Source: Saprospiraceae bacterium UBA1994 | GTDB taxonomy: Bacteria > Bacteroidota > Bacteroidia > Chitinophagales > Saprospiraceae | Length of the DNA: 64,000 bases | Reading direction: 5' to 3' | NCBI GenBank assembly: GCA_002335865.1 | Contig: DDCY01000015.1 | Location: 45,219-109,218, forward strand | Part shown: positions 34,308-42,416 of the stretch, piece after piece | Numbering within the stretch: the first letter of the stretch is position 1 | Layout of the letters: each line of letters begins with the position of its first letter | Notes under the pieces: generated by a model | Databases searched by the model: none | Told to the model about the DNA's origin: nothing | The model's input: the letters and a program-made list of their open reading frames with translations, nothing else | Translations under genes and position numbers: made by a program

Positions 34308-35726
34308 TTAACCCCACCTTCTATCTGTAACTACAGCCTTAGGATAATCCTTTCCCAAAATTATATTATACTCTTTCAAGTCTGCCATGGACATTATTGG
34401 TAAATCGTGGACTTTGCTGCCAGAGATCACATCTAACTCTGGCAACCAATGATGCGCATGCTCTCCTTTACTATCATATCGTTTTCCTTGGTGTACTACA
34501 TTAAACCATCTACCTGGACGAGGATCTACACCTACACCAGCTATATAGTTCCAATTACCATAATTACTACATGGATCATAATCTATGAGCATGGACTCAA
34601 AATATTCTGCACCAAGCAACCAATGTACTTTCATATCATTCACTAGAAAACTTGCAACATTCTGCCTACCTCGATTAGACATAAATCCTGTAGTATTGAG
34701 TTCACGCATATTGGCGTCTATCATAGGTACACCAGTTCTAGCTTGTGCCCATATATTGAATAAGGCACGATCTGTTGACCATTCACGGGCCTCCTCTTCG
34801 CTGATACCATTTGAGACAAAAATCTTGTCTCCGTACTTCTTAGCTATGAGCCTAAAATAGTCTCTCCACAGCAATTCGAAGATGAGCCAATAAGTGCTAT
34901 CGTTTTTGGTTCGTTGGGATTCGTACTTTTTAATTTCATCATAGATAGTTTTTGGTGATATACATCCTTGAGCGAGATATGGAGAAAGCTTAGAGCTATA
35001 GTCCCAACCTAGCATTTTATTTCTAGTCTTTTTGTATCTGGCTACATTATCACTCTTCCAAAGATAGTATTCGAGCTGAGCTAAAGCAGCTGATTCCCCA
35101 CCACGAAACCTAGGAGTAGCAGTAATTTCTTCAAATCCAAAATCCAAAAGCGAAGGAATATCACCAGTCTCTATAGACTTATCAATCGTTGCAAGACTTA
35201 TAGGTGAAGGCAATGGCACTCTTACAGGCACATATTTTTCTACCTCTTTTCTAAACGAAGTGAAAGTATCGGGCGTATGAGTGATTGGAAAAGGTAAATC
35301 AGAAGTATAATAAAGCATCTTTCCTCGACTATACCTCATTTCCATACCTTGGGTCCATAGTTTTTGTTCCAACGCATCTTGCACTGCCACTTCTTCACTG
35401 GTACGTTCTCTATTGCAAAACACCCAAGACGCCTTGAGTTGTGTCGATATATCAAATATTATATCCTCTGTTATACCAGTACGCACTATCAAGTCACTGC
35501 CAAGATTTTCGATAGATTTACGCAAATCGGTTACACATTCTATTATAAATTGAGTTCTTTTTACTCCAGTCTTATCAAACCCAAAAGGAGTTTTGGGGCC
35601 AAATACTCGCTCGTCAAATACGAATACAGGAATAACTTCATCAGCCATTCTGAGAGCTTCAGAGAGGGCCTCATTGTCATGGACTCTTAGATCATTGCGG
35701 AACCAAACTATTGCTTTATTTATCAT
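34308..35726 (-). CDS. Cryptochrome DASH family photolyase
   Basis: 472 residues. N-terminal Rossmann part (KAIVWFRNDLRVHDNEAL), FAD domain with WRDYFRLIAKKYG, the TGVPMIDANMREL and GFMSNRGRQNVASFLV blocks, and the DASH-type SNYGNWNYIAGVGVDPRPGR. DASH proteins repair cyclobutane dimers in single-stranded or looped DNA using an MTHF antenna and FAD. The GNWNYIAGVGVDPR sequence and NRGRQNVASFL separate DASH from class I CPD photolyase. Light-driven repair complements the damage cassette, but no shared regulation is visible. Confidence 0.93.
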   Translation of the reverse strand: MINKAIVWFRNDLRVHDNEALSEALRMADEVIPVFVFDERVFGPKTPFGFDKTGVKRTQFIIECVTDLRKSIENLGSDLIVRTGITEDIIFDISTQLKASWVFCNRERTSEEVAVQDALEQKLWTQGMEMRYSRGKMLYYTSDLPFPITHTPDTFTSFRKEVEKYVPVRVPLPSPISLATIDKSIETGDIPSLLDFGFEEITATPRFRGGESAALAQLEYYLWKSDNVARYKKTRNKMLGWDYSSKLSPYLAQGCISPKTIYDEIKKYESQRTKNDSTYWLIFELLWRDYFRLIAKKYGDKIFVSNGISEEEAREWSTDRALFNIWAQARTGVPMIDANMRELNTTGFMSNRGRQNVASFLVNDMKVHWLLGAEYFESMLIDYDPCSNYGNWNYIAGVGVDPRPGRWFNVVHQGKRYDSKGEHAHHWLPELDVISGSKVHDLPIMSMADLKEYNIILGKDYPKAVVTDRRWG

Positions 35727-35794
35727 GGATTTGTAACATCATTCAATATTGAAACAAATATCATCATAATAGGTTGTAGATATGTGACTTCGAC

Positions 35795-35802
35795 TAACTT
35801 TG
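35795..35802 (+). promoter_or_regulatory. -7 promoter element of the lipoprotein-Sco1-cytochrome operon
   Basis: TAACTTTG matches TAnnTTTG. Transcription would start near 35809, which excludes the upstream ATG at 35800 and supports the start at 35827. Confidence 0.5.
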
Positions 35803-35826
35803 TATTTACAAATATCACTTTATATT

Positions 35827-36303
35827 ATGAAATTCACTATATCTACATTTATTGCCTTAATGCTATTGCTCACTAACTGTAACAATTCACAAAAGGTACA
35901 AAAAACTGAATTTGATATTCTATTTGCTGAAGTCATGAAAATCCATGATGACGTAATGCCTGAAACCAACAATCTCTACAAGCTCAAAAAAATCGCTCAA
36001 GAAAACATAGCTGTTTTACCTGACACGAGTTCAATGATTAAAGAATTAATGGATATCCAACTGCTTTCAGATAAAGCAGATGATGCAATGATGGATTGGA
36101 TGGCAAATTTTAAAATTCCAGAAAGCGATCACAAATCTAAGATCACTTATCTGCAAAATGAAAAGATAGCTATTACAGATGTCAGAGGACTAATGCTTAA
36201 TACGATTTACAAAGGAAAATCATTGATTCGAAAATCAGATAAATACATAAAGAAAAATAAACTTCGAGATGAACGTAAAACCAATCTTGTTCCTGCTTTT
36301 TAG
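35827..36303 (+). CDS. Predicted lipoprotein, first gene of a Sco1/cytochrome c operon
   Basis: 158 residues from ATG 35827 (the frame opens at 35800 inside the promoter). Lipoprotein signal with lipobox LLTNC. The mature part is helical and charged (FAEVMKIHDDVMPETNNLYKLKK, MMDWMANFKIP), a pattern seen in Bacteroidota lipoproteins that sit beside respiratory genes and carry misleading inclusion-protein-like names; I cannot assign a function. It overlaps the Sco1 gene by 35 bp, so co-expression is firm. Confidence 0.75.
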   Translation: MKFTISTFIALMLLLTNCNNSQKVQKTEFDILFAEVMKIHDDVMPETNNLYKLKKIAQENIAVLPDTSSMIKELMDIQLLSDKADDAMMDWMANFKIPESDHKSKITYLQNEKIAITDVRGLMLNTIYKGKSLIRKSDKYIKKNKLRDERKTNLVPAF

Positions 36304-36889
36304 CATAATTGCGTTACTGTCTTCATGCAAGCCAACTATTCAACATCTTCCGTATCTGGGAAGCAACAAAATAGTTAATGGTGAAGAAGTAAGACATCAA
36401 ATAAGGTCCTTCAACTATATAGATCAAGACAGTTTGGCATTCAATGCTGACGTCCTCAATGGTAACATATATTTAGCAGACTTTTTCTTTACTTCTTGCC
36501 CAAGTATCTGTCCTAGGGTAATGAGAAATATGCTACGTGTACAAAAAAAGTATAAAGACATACCGAACTTTAAGTTAGTCTCTTTTAGCTTAGACCCTAA
36601 AAGGGATACTCCTGCACGAATGAAAAAATATGCTGAAAATATTGGAGCTGATTTATCAATGTGGCATTTTGTCCATGGACCAAAAGACTCCATAATGGCT
36701 ATAGCAAACGAAGACTACTACGTTCCAGCATTTGAAGACCCTGATGCTCCAGGAGGTTTTGATCATAGTGGTAAATTATTACTAATAGATGGTAATGGAC
36801 ACCTTCGAGGATTTGCTGAAGGGACGGAAGATGAAGACGTTACTGAGTTTTTTAATACTATCGATGCACTACTTGCAGAGAGTAAATGA
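36269..36889 (+). CDS. SCO1/SenC/PrrC copper chaperone lipoprotein
   Basis: 206 residues; lipobox LLSSC (Cys20). Thioredoxin-fold with the copper-binding CPSIC (Cys77, Cys81) in DFFFTSCPSICPRVM and the third ligand His in GGFDHSGKLLLIDG (~168). The block VSFSLDPKRDTP is also typical. Sco proteins deliver Cu to the CuA site of cytochrome c oxidase or keep its thiols reduced. The stop overlaps the ATG of the cytochrome c gene (ATGA). Confidence 0.95.
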   Translation: MNVKPILFLLFSIIALLSSCKPTIQHLPYLGSNKIVNGEEVRHQIRSFNYIDQDSLAFNADVLNGNIYLADFFFTSCPSICPRVMRNMLRVQKKYKDIPNFKLVSFSLDPKRDTPARMKKYAENIGADLSMWHFVHGPKDSIMAIANEDYYVPAFEDPDAPGGFDHSGKLLLIDGNGHLRGFAEGTEDEDVTEFFNTIDALLAESK

Positions 36890-37284
36890 TAAAATTTATC
36901 AATATAACGATAGTTTTGGCTAGCATAAGCCTTCTTACTCAGTGTGACCATACTGAGTATCCATCTGGAAAAAGATACTACAATGCATATTGTGGAAATT
37001 GTCATATGGAAGATGGTAAAGGCTTAAGTAAACTAATTCCTTCACTAGAAAAATCTCAATATTTAATAAATCAACAAGATAAACTTCCATGCATAATAAG
37101 AAATGGAATCAAAAGCATGGTCGCAGACTCGAGCTCTGAATTGCAATTATCTATGCCTGCTAATGTCAAGTTGAGCGAAATAGAGATTTTAAATATTTGT
37201 AATTACATAAACAATTCTTGGAGTAATCAGCAAGCACAGATGAGCTTGCAGGAAATCAAAGTTAAATTGAATTTTTGTGATTAA
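36886..37284 (+). CDS. Small c-type cytochrome lipoprotein
   Basis: 132 residues. Lipobox LLTQC (Cys20) and a single haem-c site CGNCH (36-40) in YYNAYCGNCHMEDGKGL, with ICNYINNSW near the C-terminus; Met in QLSMPAN (~104) is a plausible axial ligand. Probably a membrane-tethered electron carrier to a terminal oxidase or peroxidase. Last gene of the operon with Sco1, overlapping it by 4 bp. Confidence 0.9.
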   Translation: MIKFINITIVLASISLLTQCDHTEYPSGKRYYNAYCGNCHMEDGKGLSKLIPSLEKSQYLINQQDKLPCIIRNGIKSMVADSSSELQLSMPANVKLSEIEILNICNYINNSWSNQQAQMSLQEIKVKLNFCD

Positions 37285-37372
37285 ACTTCTTGTAATATTA
37301 GGAATCATCATAATAGTTTGCGAAAGTCACAACTGATTGACAAGTAAATTACATTTTAAATTCGAACGTCAT

Positions 37373-39886
37373 TTAAAAATCAAATTTGACCCTTAGATTA
37401 ATTCTTCTTGAACTCAAATAATTAGGAATGGCGAACTGCTGATTAGTAATCGTTTTGACCCATGTATTAGAGGCTTGATTTAGTACATCCATCAGATTAA
37501 AAACTTCTAAACTTAACCAAGCCTTCTCCGTAAATCTCATTGGGTGACGTGGTTTTTTATTCTTCCATGTATTATCCCAGAGCTGATACGCAAAACCAAG
37601 GTCTACCCTATGATACGCTTTGAAACGATATGTATTTCGATATACCTCATTATTATCTTTTAGCCCAAATGGCAAGCCAGTTCCAACAGAGAAATTTACG
37701 TGCATTTTGAAATTTTTATTAGAAGGCAAGTAATCTTGAAAGAACATACTCAAGTTCATCAAGCGATCAGTTGGTCTTGGCACTTTATCTGCTTCTTCTG
37801 ACTCCATTGCTCCGATTTCCCTTCTAAGATGTTTAACATCATTGAGGCTTTCGCGTACACTCAGTAGAGATAGATTCACCCAAGATTCTGCGCCAGGCAC
37901 AAATTCTCCATTGATACGTATATCCAAACCCATTGCGGTTCCAGTTGCATCATTCTCACCACTATATCGGATTCTAACATTATCAACTTCGTATGATACA
38001 AGATTCTCCAATTTCTTAAAGTAAATTTCTGTAATCAATTTGAAAGGTTTCTTGCTGATCGTCTCCCAATAAAAATCATACGACAAGCCACCTACTATAT
38101 GGATAGACTTCTGAGATTTTAGATCAGTATTTACCGTACCATCCAATCTTCTCATCTCTCTATAAAACGGTGGCTGATAATACAAACCTCCACCTAATTT
38201 AAATGCTATTTCTCTCTTTTGTCCCAATGGCTTGAATAGTATTTCGGCCCTTGGACTTACCAAAAACTCTTTACTCAGTCCTCTATAGGATCCTCGTATA
38301 CCTCCTGTTACGCGCAGCTCCATTGACTCCGGTTTAGTATAAGTGTAACTATCTTGAGCGTATACTTCGAGCTTGTTATTCTCTATTAAATTAGTTGACT
38401 TAAGTACACTATTGAGTATTAATTGATTGGGATCATATGGTAGCGAATAGCCTGCAGAATCTATACGTTCCCATTCGTTGAGCTCATCATCTATAGTTTC
38501 ATTCTGATACTTCACTCCCCATTGTACAAAGTGATTATTATCATTATCATCATTTTGGAATTCTATTCCACTTTTGAGATGCACATTGCTAATCGTATTA
38601 AACAAGTAGTTACGAGCAAAATTGTGCTGTGTACCTACACCCAACACTGCCACTTCTTCTCCAACATTATCACTGCCAAAATCTGTATTAACTTGTGCTA
38701 ATCTATAGAAGCCCAAAATGTCAAATTTCTCAATCTCATTACTGCTGTATCTCGAAGCGAGTAATTTCCAATAGACAGGATTTTTATCTTTTTCAGGAAC
38801 ATATGTAAGTGATAATCCACCCATCCCATTGACAAATTGATCTTGTTCTTGTCCCTCATAGACAGTTGTCAATCTCAATGCAAAATCAATAAGCCCTAAA
38901 GCCGTAGATCTAGATACTGGTCGAAAATCATACTGGCTATAATTATAGTTACCTATAAGTCCTATCTGAAGATCCTTGGTAATATCATATGTTACGTAGG
39001 CCTGTATATCTGTAAAATTGGGTGTATACTCCCCTTCTGTATCTAAGGTACCTAAGAGATACCTATTTGTCTTATATCTAGCACCTACTAAATATCGAAG
39101 TTTGTTAAACGCATTGGCTCCGATTCGTTTACTTCCTTCTAAGTGAGCAGAGCCACCTAAGAAACTGAGTCCAACGCTTGATTTAGTTTCTTCTGGTCGT
39201 TTATATCTGATATCAAGCACAGAAGACATCTTATCTCCATACTTTGCTTCAAATCCTCCCGAAGAGAAGCTCAAATCTCTGATCAAATCTATATTAGGAA
39301 AGGTCAATCCCTCTTGCTGCCCACTTCTGATGAGTTGAGGACGAAATATTTCAAAATCATTAACATACACAAGGTTCTCATCATAATTACCTCCACGTAC
39401 ATTGTATTGAGAACTCAACTCTCCACCTTGACCAGAGCTAGCTCCTAGTGCGATATGCGGCAATACACTTTCAAAATTTCCTGTAGTAGTAGGTAGCTGC
39501 TTGAGTTCAACTACTTCTTCACGAACCATTCCTACATCTTCTATTTTACTTTCAGTTATAACGATCTCTAAATTATTAGTCGTAGATACCATCTTAAAAT
39601 TAATATTCCTCTTGACACCAGATGGCATAGGTTGGATCTTTAAAGTGGCATCTTGATACCCTACTCTTGATATACTGATAATTACCTCTTCTTCTGATGG
39701 CACTTCTATACGATATAATCCTTTGAGATCAGACTCAGTTACATTACTATTACTGGTAAATATGGTAGCCAACTCTATAGATTCACGAGTATCATAGTCA
39801 GTCACCGTACCAAATATGGTAGCTTTCTGAGCAATGGAAACTGTAGATATCAGAAAAAAACTGAGACAGAGGTAAATTCTTGACAT
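37373..39886 (-). CDS. TonB-dependent receptor with carboxypeptidase-like N-terminal domain
   Basis: 837 residues. Signal peptide to VSIAQ, a carboxypeptidase-regulatory-like beta-sandwich (KATIFGTVTDYDTRESIELATIF, ~22-105), plug domain with the phylum-typical GGELSSQYNVRGGNYDENLVYVN and SGGFEAKYGDKMSSVLDIRYK, then a beta-barrel ending LRVKFDF. It imports an unknown ligand across the outer membrane. No SusD partner is adjacent, so it is not part of a polysaccharide utilisation locus here. Confidence 0.93.
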   Translation of the reverse strand: MSRIYLCLSFFLISTVSIAQKATIFGTVTDYDTRESIELATIFTSNSNVTESDLKGLYRIEVPSEEEVIISISRVGYQDATLKIQPMPSGVKRNINFKMVSTTNNLEIVITESKIEDVGMVREEVVELKQLPTTTGNFESVLPHIALGASSGQGGELSSQYNVRGGNYDENLVYVNDFEIFRPQLIRSGQQEGLTFPNIDLIRDLSFSSGGFEAKYGDKMSSVLDIRYKRPEETKSSVGLSFLGGSAHLEGSKRIGANAFNKLRYLVGARYKTNRYLLGTLDTEGEYTPNFTDIQAYVTYDITKDLQIGLIGNYNYSQYDFRPVSRSTALGLIDFALRLTTVYEGQEQDQFVNGMGGLSLTYVPEKDKNPVYWKLLASRYSSNEIEKFDILGFYRLAQVNTDFGSDNVGEEVAVLGVGTQHNFARNYLFNTISNVHLKSGIEFQNDDNDNNHFVQWGVKYQNETIDDELNEWERIDSAGYSLPYDPNQLILNSVLKSTNLIENNKLEVYAQDSYTYTKPESMELRVTGGIRGSYRGLSKEFLVSPRAEILFKPLGQKREIAFKLGGGLYYQPPFYREMRRLDGTVNTDLKSQKSIHIVGGLSYDFYWETISKKPFKLITEIYFKKLENLVSYEVDNVRIRYSGENDATGTAMGLDIRINGEFVPGAESWVNLSLLSVRESLNDVKHLRREIGAMESEEADKVPRPTDRLMNLSMFFQDYLPSNKNFKMHVNFSVGTGLPFGLKDNNEVYRNTYRFKAYHRVDLGFAYQLWDNTWKNKKPRHPMRFTEKAWLSLEVFNLMDVLNQASNTWVKTITNQQFAIPNYLSSRRINLRVKFDF

Positions 39887-40083
39887 GCTGTGAAATTAGT
39901 AAAGTGATGTAAAAACATATTGTTAATTAATTTGCAAGTCATTGATATTATTTTACTTCATCAATTTAAAGCGAAATATGAACTTCAAAAACTGCTTCGT
40001 AAAACAAAAAATATACTTACAACTTATTCCAACACTAGCTTTTATATCACTTCAATACAAAAAACTATAACGCTAGTTTTTTA

Positions 40084-40752
40084 CTAAAAATTATCAGACC
40101 CTATAGCTTTAAGACGCTTAACTGTCGCTATGGGGTCTTCCGACTTAAATACACTACTACCCGCAACAAGGACATTCGCACCAGCTTTCAAGATGACTTC
40201 AGCATTTTGTAAACCTACGCCACCATCTATTTCTATATCGACATTGAGATTGCGCTCATCGATCATAGTTCTTAGTTTCCGTATTTTATTCATTGTACAA
40301 TAAATGAATTTCTGGCCTCCAAATCCTGGATTAACAGACATCAAACAGACCATATTTATATCTTCAAGCACATCTTCTAATAACTCTACATTAGTATGAG
40401 GATTGAGTGCAACTCCAGCTTTAGCTCCAGTTGCTTTAATTTGCTGTAGGTTACGATGTAAGTGTGGACATGCTTCGTAATGTACGGTGATTATCTCAGC
40501 TCCTGCATCTCTAAATTGCTCTACATAACGTTCAGGCTGCATTATCATTAGATGAACGTCTAATGGCTTTTCGCATAATTCACCTATCCGTTTAGTGATA
40601 GCTTGGCCATAAGAAATATTAGGAACAAATATCCCATCCATAATATCTATGTGTAACCAATCAGATTCACTTTGATTAATCATTGAAATATCTCGTTCTA
40701 GATTACCAAAATCTGCAGCTAAAATTGAGGGTGCTATTTTATGTGTAGGCAT
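40084..40752 (-). CDS. rpe: Ribulose-phosphate 3-epimerase
   Basis: 222 residues, TIM barrel. APSILAADFGNLERDI, DWLHIDIMDGIFVPNISYG, DVHLMIMQPERYV, VNPGFGGQKFI and IDGGVGLQNA are the Rpe metal-binding and phosphate-binding blocks. It interconverts ribulose-5-P and xylulose-5-P in the pentose phosphate pathway. A minus-strand TACATTTG lies 29 bp upstream. Confidence 0.96.
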   Translation of the reverse strand: MPTHKIAPSILAADFGNLERDISMINQSESDWLHIDIMDGIFVPNISYGQAITKRIGELCEKPLDVHLMIMQPERYVEQFRDAGAEIITVHYEACPHLHRNLQQIKATGAKAGVALNPHTNVELLEDVLEDINMVCLMSVNPGFGGQKFIYCTMNKIRKLRTMIDERNLNVDIEIDGGVGLQNAEVILKAGANVLVAGSSVFKSEDPIATVKRLKAIGSDNF

Positions 40753-40780
40753 TAGTTTATCATGTTATTTGTATACTCAA

Positions 40781-40788
40781 CAAATGTA
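40781..40788 (-). promoter_or_regulatory. -7 promoter element of rpe
   Basis: Minus strand TACATTTG matches TAnnTTTG, 29 bp upstream of the rpe ATG. Confidence 0.45.
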
Positions 40789-41001
40789 ATAATATGTATC
40801 GGTATACCTACAAGTATATGAGCTAACTGTTAACCAAAAAGTCTAATTTTTAGATTCCACCACAAACTCATTTCAAATCCTTACTTTAGCCAGAATTATT
40901 GCTTGTGTGAAGGACTCTCATTAAGAATCATAATCTTCATAAGAGTAATGAGTGTCTAAATTAAAGCATTAAGGTAGTTTTCAATCAAATAATAAAACGA
41001 A

Positions 41002-42312
41002 ATGGGCAAATTAGCACTGCATTGGCAGATAATTACAGGAATGGTTTTAGGTGGAATTTTTGGTTACATCATGACTCATGTAGGTGGAGAGCAGTTCACT
41101 GCCGATTGGGTCAAACCTATAGGTAAGATATTTATCAATCTTCTCAAGCTAATAGCTATTCCACTGATTATTGCTTCACTGATCAAAGGAATATCAGACT
41201 TAAAGGATATTTCTAAATTCAAAACAATTGGATTGCGAACTATTCTACTTTATATCATGTCAACTGTAATTGCAATTACTATAGGTCTAATAGTAGTAAA
41301 TACTATTAATCCAGGTAGTAGTATTTCTCCAGAGCTAATGGCAGAGATATCGGGTACTTATGAAGAAAAAGCGAGTGCAAAGATCAGCTCTGCTGGAGCG
41401 GCAGGTGACAGAGGGCCGTTACAATTTTTAGTAGATATGGTACCTGACAATTTCTTCAAAGCCGCTTCTAACAATGGAAGTATGTTACAAATAATTTTCT
41501 TCGTCATCTTTTTTGGTATTAGTCTATTACTCATCAAGCCAGAGGAATCTAAACCTGTCAAAGCATTCTTTGATGGACTCAATGAAGTAGTTCTCAAGAT
41601 GGTAGATCTAATCATGTTGATAGCACCAATTGCCGTATTTGGATTGATTGCTTCTTTAATTACCGAGATATCAAACCCAGAAATATTTATTGCATTAGCC
41701 AAATATGCCATGACTGTTGTCCTTGGGCTAGCAATCATGGTAGTATTTTATCTCATCCTCATCAAGACGAAAATTGGATACAGTCCTGGATTCTTCCTAA
41801 AGAACTTTAGCCCTGCTCAATTACTCGCCTTCTCAACAAGTAGCAGTGCAGCTACCCTTCCTGTCACTATGGAACGAGTAGAAGAACATCTAGGTGTAGA
41901 CCAAGAAGTAAGTAGTTTTGTATTACCCGTAGGTGCTACAGTCAATATGGATGGCACAAGTTTATATCAGGCAGTTGCAGCAGTTTTCATATGCCAAGTA
42001 ACTGGTTTTGAATTGGGTCTTGGAGATCAATTGACTATCATACTCACAGCTACCCTAGCTTCTATAGGATCAGCTGCTGTACCAGGCGCAGGTATGATCA
42101 TGTTGGTAATAGTTCTTGAAACACTTGGTCTTCCGGCCGAGTCACTCGCTATAGGAATAGCACTGATCTTCGCTGTAGATAGACCACTAGACATGTGTCG
42201 TACAATGATTAATGTAACAGGAGATGCTACAGTAAGTATGCTAGTAGCCAAGTCTATAGACAAAATAAATATACCAGAACCTAAGAACTGGGATGACAAC
42301 TATGGTAAGTAG
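41002..42312 (+). CDS. Dicarboxylate/amino acid:cation symporter (DAACS family)
   Basis: 436 residues, eight hydrophobic segments. The hairpin motif FSTSSSAATLPVTM, the sodium-site block GATVNMDGTSLYQAVAAVFI and GSAAVPGAGMIMLVIVLETLG are those of GltP/DctA-like transporters. It probably takes up glutamate, aspartate or C4-dicarboxylates with Na+ or H+. Residues that separate Na+ from H+ coupling were not resolved. It precedes a T9SS-exported protein gene by 104 bp on the same strand. Confidence 0.92.
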   Translation: MGKLALHWQIITGMVLGGIFGYIMTHVGGEQFTADWVKPIGKIFINLLKLIAIPLIIASLIKGISDLKDISKFKTIGLRTILLYIMSTVIAITIGLIVVNTINPGSSISPELMAEISGTYEEKASAKISSAGAAGDRGPLQFLVDMVPDNFFKAASNNGSMLQIIFFVIFFGISLLLIKPEESKPVKAFFDGLNEVVLKMVDLIMLIAPIAVFGLIASLITEISNPEIFIALAKYAMTVVLGLAIMVVFYLILIKTKIGYSPGFFLKNFSPAQLLAFSTSSSAATLPVTMERVEEHLGVDQEVSSFVLPVGATVNMDGTSLYQAVAAVFICQVTGFELGLGDQLTIILTATLASIGSAAVPGAGMIMLVIVLETLGLPAESLAIGIALIFAVDRPLDMCRTMINVTGDATVSMLVAKSIDKINIPEPKNWDDNYGK

Positions 42313-42416
42313 CTTATACAGTTTATTGTAAAATTGCATTAAATATGTCATTTAGACTTACATGGCAAAAACTGAAATTTGTTATAATTGTAATATAGAT
42401 ATAACTTAAAAAGATT

